Assembly: GCA_002342805.1 (NCBI GenBank)
Contig: DDQW01000037.1
Coordinates: forward strand, 1 to 16,999
Length of the DNA: 16,999 nucleotides
Source: Clostridiales bacterium UBA2432
GTDB lineage: Bacteria; Bacillota; Clostridia; Lachnospirales; Vallitaleaceae
Reading direction: 5' to 3'
Shown here: piece by piece, positions 13,992 to 16,999 of the stretch
How positions within the stretch are numbered: the stretch's first letter is position 1
How the letters are laid out: each line of letters begins with the position of its first letter
Translations under genes and position numbers: made by a program
The notes under the pieces: model-generated
The model's input: only the letters and a program-made list of their open reading frames with translations
What the model was told of the DNA's origin: nothing
The model's database searches: none

Positions 13992-14612
13992 ATGAAAAGT
14001 TTTATTGAAGAAAGAAATATTGAATTTCTAGTTCATTTTACTAAGTGTACAAATTTAGAAAGTATTTTTAAAATTGGATTGCAACCAAGACAATATTTGG
14101 AAAATCATCAAATTGAAAGTTCATATAATGATTCTTTTCGGTTGGATGGTTATTTGAATGCAACTTGCCTATCCATTTCTTTTCCAAATTATAAAATGTT
14201 CTATAGTTTGAGATGTGAAAATCGTGATATTGATTGGGCTGTTTTAGGTATTTATCCACATGTTTTATATAGTAAAAATTGTTTGTTTTTTAAAGAAAAT
14301 GCAGCAAGTAATAACGAACGTAATACTCCTAATTATCTAAAAGAAGGATTGACAGGATTATCAAGAATGTTTGAAGAATATGCTCCGCCTAGAACAAGAC
14401 TTTTCATGAATTTGGATAGCAACTTACCAACGAATCCACAGGCTGAAGTGCTTGTATTTGATGAAATAAAAGTGGATGACTTCTTTGGAATTGCATTTAA
14501 TAACAAGTGGACTGCAGATGTCTATAAAACTATTATACCCGAAAGAATAGAAGTAATTGTAAATGAATCTTTATTTAATGGTAGACATGATTATCCGTTT
14601 TGGAGGAGCTAA
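13992..14612 (+). CDS. darT1: DarT1-type DNA ADP-ribosyltransferase toxin
   Basis: This protein of about 206 residues resembles the DarT family (DUF4433). It has an N-terminal NAD-binding-like motif, LVHFTKCTNLESIFKIGL, with H15, and near the C-terminus NPQAEVLVF, where E152 fits the catalytic glutamate of DarT. DarT enzymes use NAD+ to ADP-ribosylate bases in single-stranded DNA, halting replication; in phage-infected cells this blocks phage DNA synthesis. The DarT1 branch modifies guanosine. The next gene is its NADAR antitoxin, overlapping by one base. The start is uncertain: ATG 13992 gives a normal DarT beginning and follows GAGGAGG by a long 14 bases; ATG 13941 or GTG 13929 would add 17 or 21 acidic residues. 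Strong family and partner evidence; activity untested. Confidence 0.85.
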   Translation: MKSFIEERNIEFLVHFTKCTNLESIFKIGLQPRQYLENHQIESSYNDSFRLDGYLNATCLSISFPNYKMFYSLRCENRDIDWAVLGIYPHVLYSKNCLFFKENAASNNERNTPNYLKEGLTGLSRMFEEYAPPRTRLFMNLDSNLPTNPQAEVLVFDEIKVDDFFGIAFNNKWTADVYKTIIPERIEVIVNESLFNGRHDYPFWRS

Positions 14613-15319
14613 TGGCAGAAAGAAAATATTTTGTTGTATCAGAATACAACGATACAAATATGTTTGTTGAGGAAAGAACAGCTGAGTTTAAGTGGCATTC
14701 AGGTTTTGCAATATCTCAAAAGCAAAAATCAATTTTAGAATTTCATAATGCGATAGCAAAAGAATATCCGAGTGAAGAAATACTTGAGATATCCAGTAAA
14801 TCAATAAATCCTTTTGGTGTTGCTTTAAGTGCATTTAATCTTATGATAACACATAAGAAAAGTGGTAATGTTTTTTCGGTGGAATCAGCTTTTCAATCTA
14901 GTAAAGTTTTTCAATATGGTGGTCCATATGTAGATCTTTTAGAGAAGAATTCTAAAGAAGCTAAGAAAGATGAAAGACTAAGAAATTCTGGTAAACTTAT
15001 ATGCTTTAAGTTTTATAAAACCACGTGGAAACTAGAACCAAAGACATCATTTTATGATTGGCTTTACATTAATGCAGTTGCTCAAAATGATGAATTAAGA
15101 AAAGAAATATTGAAATACAAAATCTTTACTGATATTGAGTTCAATCATAATAAATCTATTAATTGCCAAGCAAGAGCTGCAGCATTATATGTATCATTGT
15201 TTAATGTTGGTTTATTGAAAACTGCACTTGAATCATTACAAGCATATCATGATGTTATTTCTACTGGAAAACATGTGACTAACTCAGATAATGAGCAACT
15301 TAATTTTTTCGATCAATAA
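14612..15319 (+). CDS. darG1: DarT1-associated NADAR antitoxin (DarG1)
   Basis: The 235-residue product matches the DarT1-associated NADAR family. The NADAR signature is spread over residues 89-110 (SVESAFQSSKVFQYGGPYVDLL, with E91 and K98), 148-153 (YDWLYI) and 172-188 (FTDIEFNHNKSINCQAR). NADAR domains remove ADP-ribose from guanine bases and so reverse DarT1 damage, which is why the pair is a toxin-antitoxin system. The start ATG shares one base with the darT stop (TAATG), and GGAGG lies in the end of darT, so the two are translationally coupled. This differs from DarTG2, whose antitoxin carries a macrodomain; no macrodomain is seen here. A truncated intron begins within about 30 bases after the stop. 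Confidence 0.88.
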   Translation: MAERKYFVVSEYNDTNMFVEERTAEFKWHSGFAISQKQKSILEFHNAIAKEYPSEEILEISSKSINPFGVALSAFNLMITHKKSGNVFSVESAFQSSKVFQYGGPYVDLLEKNSKEAKKDERLRNSGKLICFKFYKTTWKLEPKTSFYDWLYINAVAQNDELRKEILKYKIFTDIEFNHNKSINCQARAAALYVSLFNVGLLKTALESLQAYHDVISTGKHVTNSDNEQLNFFDQ

Positions 15320-15349
15320 TTATGCTTAACAGGAACGCCAGTTGTCGCC

Positions 15350-15919
15350 ATGCACAAATATAAAGAAGATGAAGCAAGAGTTGCTACGTTAATTCTTCGT
15401 TCAGCAAGCGTATCAGAATCGAAAACGTTGATTACTCATGTAGACGAAGGATTTGACTTCTTGGGGTGGAATTTCAGGAAGTTCAAAACTAAGTTTATCA
15501 TAGCTCCTTCAAAGAAATCAGTAAAGAGTATTTGCCAAAAGATTGGAAAAATCGTGAGAAAGAATCTGATGCAAAAACAGGAGATTCTGATAAAGCAACT
15601 CAATCCAGTGATTCGAGGTTGATGCAATTACCATAGAACTTCGTGTGCAAAGAAAGCATTTCAGACCATAGATAAATATGTGTTCTACAGCTTGTGGAAA
15701 TGGGCGAAACACAGACACAGCATGAAATCGAAGCATTGGAGGAAAGAACGGTATTTTCATCAAGAGGGTACAAGAGATTGGATATTCAAGACAGCTAAAG
15801 TAAAGCTAGTATTTGCAAGCGATACAAAAATCAGGCGACATGTACTGATAAAATTTGAAGCGAATCCTTATTTAAAGGAATATGATGCATACTATAGGAA
15901 ACGACGAGTTGCTTGTTGA
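15350..15919 (+). pseudogene. Broken C-terminal fragment of a group II intron reverse transcriptase/maturase
   Basis: One frame, interrupted by a single stop, encodes the end of a group II intron-encoded protein. The reverse-transcriptase tail contains SESKTLITHVDEGFDFLGWN; the maturase (GIIM-like) domain contains NYHRTSCAKKAF and KYVFYSLWKWAKHRH. The closing part has IRRHVLIKFEANPY, typical of these proteins. The N-terminal two thirds, including the YADD active site, is missing. At 15620-15622 a TGA stands where the family has Trp (before the ANYHR motif; here G-stop-CNYHR), so both truncation and nonsense mutation inactivate it. Similarity becomes clear only after about 15356; the frame is by chance continuous with the stop of the NADAR gene. 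Not functional as a retroelement by itself. Confidence 0.85.
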
Positions 15920-15947
15920 CCCGTAAAGGGTTAATTATAGATAGCCT

Positions 15948-15981
15948 GAGCCGTATGAGGTGAAAGTCTCACGTACGGTTC
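15948..15981 (+). ncRNA. Group II intron domain V
   Basis: A 34-base hairpin of exactly canonical domain V size starts GAGCCGTATG and ends TACGGTTC. It has the catalytic AGC triad at 15949-15951, a GAAA tetraloop in the upper stem, and a pairing lower stem (GAGCCGTA with TACGGTTC). The domain looks intact although the rest of the intron is lost. Confidence 0.9.
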
Positions 15982-15982
15982 T

Positions 15983-16022
15983 TAGGGGAGAACGAGGGAG
16001 TAATCCCTCTGACTTACCCGAC
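15983..16022 (+). ncRNA. Group II intron domain VI and 3' intron end
   Basis: Directly after domain V is a hairpin GAGGGA/TCCCTC with a GTAA loop, an A-containing bulge region (CTGACTTACC) that could supply the branch point, and the ending ACCCGAC, giving a likely 3' splice boundary near 16022. The exact last base is inferred. Confidence 0.7.
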
Positions 16023-16049
16023 TTAAATATTGTGAATAGGAGGTACTAT

Positions 16050-16835
16050 ATGGATGAACTTAATAACAAAGCGTTAGAAGAGGTGGCAAAGCAATTACCT
16101 GTCAAAGATCTTTATGAGGACTTAGGAAAACCGACTGCACAATCTGTTGGTAATGTGTTGGGATTGATACCACGTGCGATAAACGGAGCACTTGAACCCT
16201 TGCATATATGGATTTTAAATAAAGAATATAATATCGAAAGAACTAAGAAATTATTAGAAGACAAATTATTAAATGTCGCACCTGAAGATATTGTGGAACC
16301 TGAGGCATATGTTGCTGTTCCGGCAATACAATCATTAAGCTATAGTATGAGTGATGATAACCTAAGAAATCTATATGCCAATTTATTGGCATCAGCTATG
16401 AACATTAATAAGAAGCAATATGTACATCCCTCTTTTACTGAAGTGATTAAGCAATTAGCACCTGATGAAGCGAAAGTATTTGATGTAATAAGAAGATATA
16501 ATGTGTATCCTGTGATATGGGTACGAAGAGAAAAGGAGAAACCTAAGGGTGGGGTATATGTATTGAATAGTTTTTCTACAATTAATAAGATTGCAAACTG
16601 TAATTACCCTGACAGATTACCCGAATATCTTGAAAATTTAGCTAGACTAAAACTAGTTAATTTATATAATGATAGATATTTGGTTGCGGCAGATGTATAT
16701 AAAGAAGTAGAAGAGTGTGAGTTGATCAAATCATTAATAGGCAAATCTGATGAAGAATATACTTTTGAAATTAATCGAGGTTATGTAGAATTATCGATAT
16801 TTGGTGGTTCTTTTAGCAAAGTTTGCTGTGAATAG
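16050..16835 (+). CDS. Abi-alpha (DUF4393) family abortive-infection protein
   Basis: The 261-residue product matches the Abi-alpha/DUF4393 family. An N-terminal amphipathic part (VKDLYEDLGKPTAQSVGNVLGLIPRAINGAL) precedes a conserved central block, PEAYVAVPAIQSLSYSMSDD, then LRNLYANLLASAMN, HPSFTEVIKQLAPDEAKVF, and a variable C-terminal part. Members are annotated as abortive infection proteins; their molecular action is not established. ATG 16050 is chosen over an in-frame GTG at 15960, because AGGAGG lies 6 bases upstream and the earlier codons are intron domains V-VI. It would be transcribed through or from the intron remnant, or together with darT-NADAR. Family call is good; anti-phage function here is inference from family and position. 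Confidence 0.8.
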   Translation: MDELNNKALEEVAKQLPVKDLYEDLGKPTAQSVGNVLGLIPRAINGALEPLHIWILNKEYNIERTKKLLEDKLLNVAPEDIVEPEAYVAVPAIQSLSYSMSDDNLRNLYANLLASAMNINKKQYVHPSFTEVIKQLAPDEAKVFDVIRRYNVYPVIWVRREKEKPKGGVYVLNSFSTINKIANCNYPDRLPEYLENLARLKLVNLYNDRYLVAADVYKEVEECELIKSLIGKSDEEYTFEINRGYVELSIFGGSFSKVCCE

Positions 16836-16863
16836 TCATATTTAACTGCGTATAACTATTATA

Positions 16864-16925
16864 GATATATCCGATGACTCAAAAAAATACCTCATCCAAA
16901 GACAGGGCAAGTTATCGGTTATATC
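16864..16925. repeat. Imperfect inverted repeat after the Abi-alpha gene
   Basis: GATATATCCGATGACT (16864-16879) pairs with 16910-16925 at 14 of 16 positions, leaving a 30-base loop. No T tract follows on the + strand, so it is not a typical terminator. The remaining bases to the window end show nothing recognisable. Confidence 0.5.
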
Positions 16926-16999
16926 GTGTTGAACGAAGTCGCGGTACTAGTGAAAAGTATGTAAGTCGATTAGCTTGAAAACTAACTAAATCTTCTTGT

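Larger units (their letters stand above)
15350..16022 (+). mobile_element. 5'-truncated group II intron
   Basis: The unit consists of the maturase remnant, a short domain IV tail and domains V and VI. No intron 5' end (GTGYG-type) or domain I-III sequence is recognised upstream, so it is a 5'-truncated copy, as arises from incomplete reverse transcription or from later deletion. It lies between the NADAR gene and the Abi-alpha gene; its 3' end is about 28 bases before the latter's start. Confidence 0.8.

Noticed and set aside
15277..15343. GACTAAC inside the NADAR gene with AGGAACGCCAGTT after it, recalling the attC-like arms
   Set aside because: The right half has CC in place of TT at the essential core and the inner segment does not pair; too weak to call.
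15436..15763. Minus-strand open frames opposite the maturase remnant
   Set aside because: The plus strand carries clear group II maturase motifs across the same bases; the minus frames show no domain.
16980..16986. Another exact AACTAAC heptamer near the window end, possibly the left box of a further attC-like site
   Set aside because: A 7-base word is expected about once in this length by chance and the window ends before a partner arm could be seen.
1..16999. CRISPR arrays, tRNA and rRNA genes, integrases or complete transposases
   Set aside because: No regularly spaced repeats, no cloverleaf or rRNA-like segments, and no integrase or transposase gene were seen on either strand.

Overview
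The window looks like a chromosome segment of a low-GC Gram-positive of the class Clostridia. The evidence is the order radical SAM protein / DUF2344 protein / RNase G / L21 / Prp / L27 / Obg / YhbY / NadD / YqeK / RsfS, an L27 with the Firmicutes-type cleavable N-terminus beside its protease Prp, and a divergent lexA / yneA-like SOS pair. The sequence alone does not fix the genus.

Positions 1-6660 are a conserved housekeeping block, all on the + strand and tightly spaced. It covers RNA processing, ribosome assembly, NAD synthesis and Ap4A turnover. A strong promoter inside the 3' end of the RNase G gene drives a leader and the rplU-prp-rpmA unit. A perfect hairpin terminator follows rpmA, and an extended -10 promoter restarts transcription at obgE. 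A hairpin terminator usable from both sides separates rsfS from the convergent lexA.

Positions 6680-7870 are an SOS module: lexA (-) and a yneA-like LysM membrane protein (+), divergent, with three LexA-box-like sites CAAACNNNNGTTCG lying on the two promoters. Positions 7897-11610 look like a metal (probably copper) handling operon: SAM methyltransferase, DUF302 protein, CopB-type P1B ATPase with a CPH motif, and a DUF305 protein, closed by a terminator.

From 11611 to the end the DNA becomes visibly more AT-rich and accessory. It holds two unrecognised membrane-protein genes, a DarT1-NADAR toxin-antitoxin pair (DNA guanosine ADP-ribosylation and its reversal, an anti-phage type), a 5'-truncated group II intron with a broken maturase but intact-looking domains V and VI, and an Abi-alpha (DUF4393) abortive-infection family gene. 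This is best read as a small defence island. The gene at 11956-12864 is bracketed by two copies of a diverged 31-bp repeat, and its 3' end runs into a nested imperfect palindrome resembling an integron attC site, so at least part of the island may have been assembled cassette by cassette. No integrase is present in the window.
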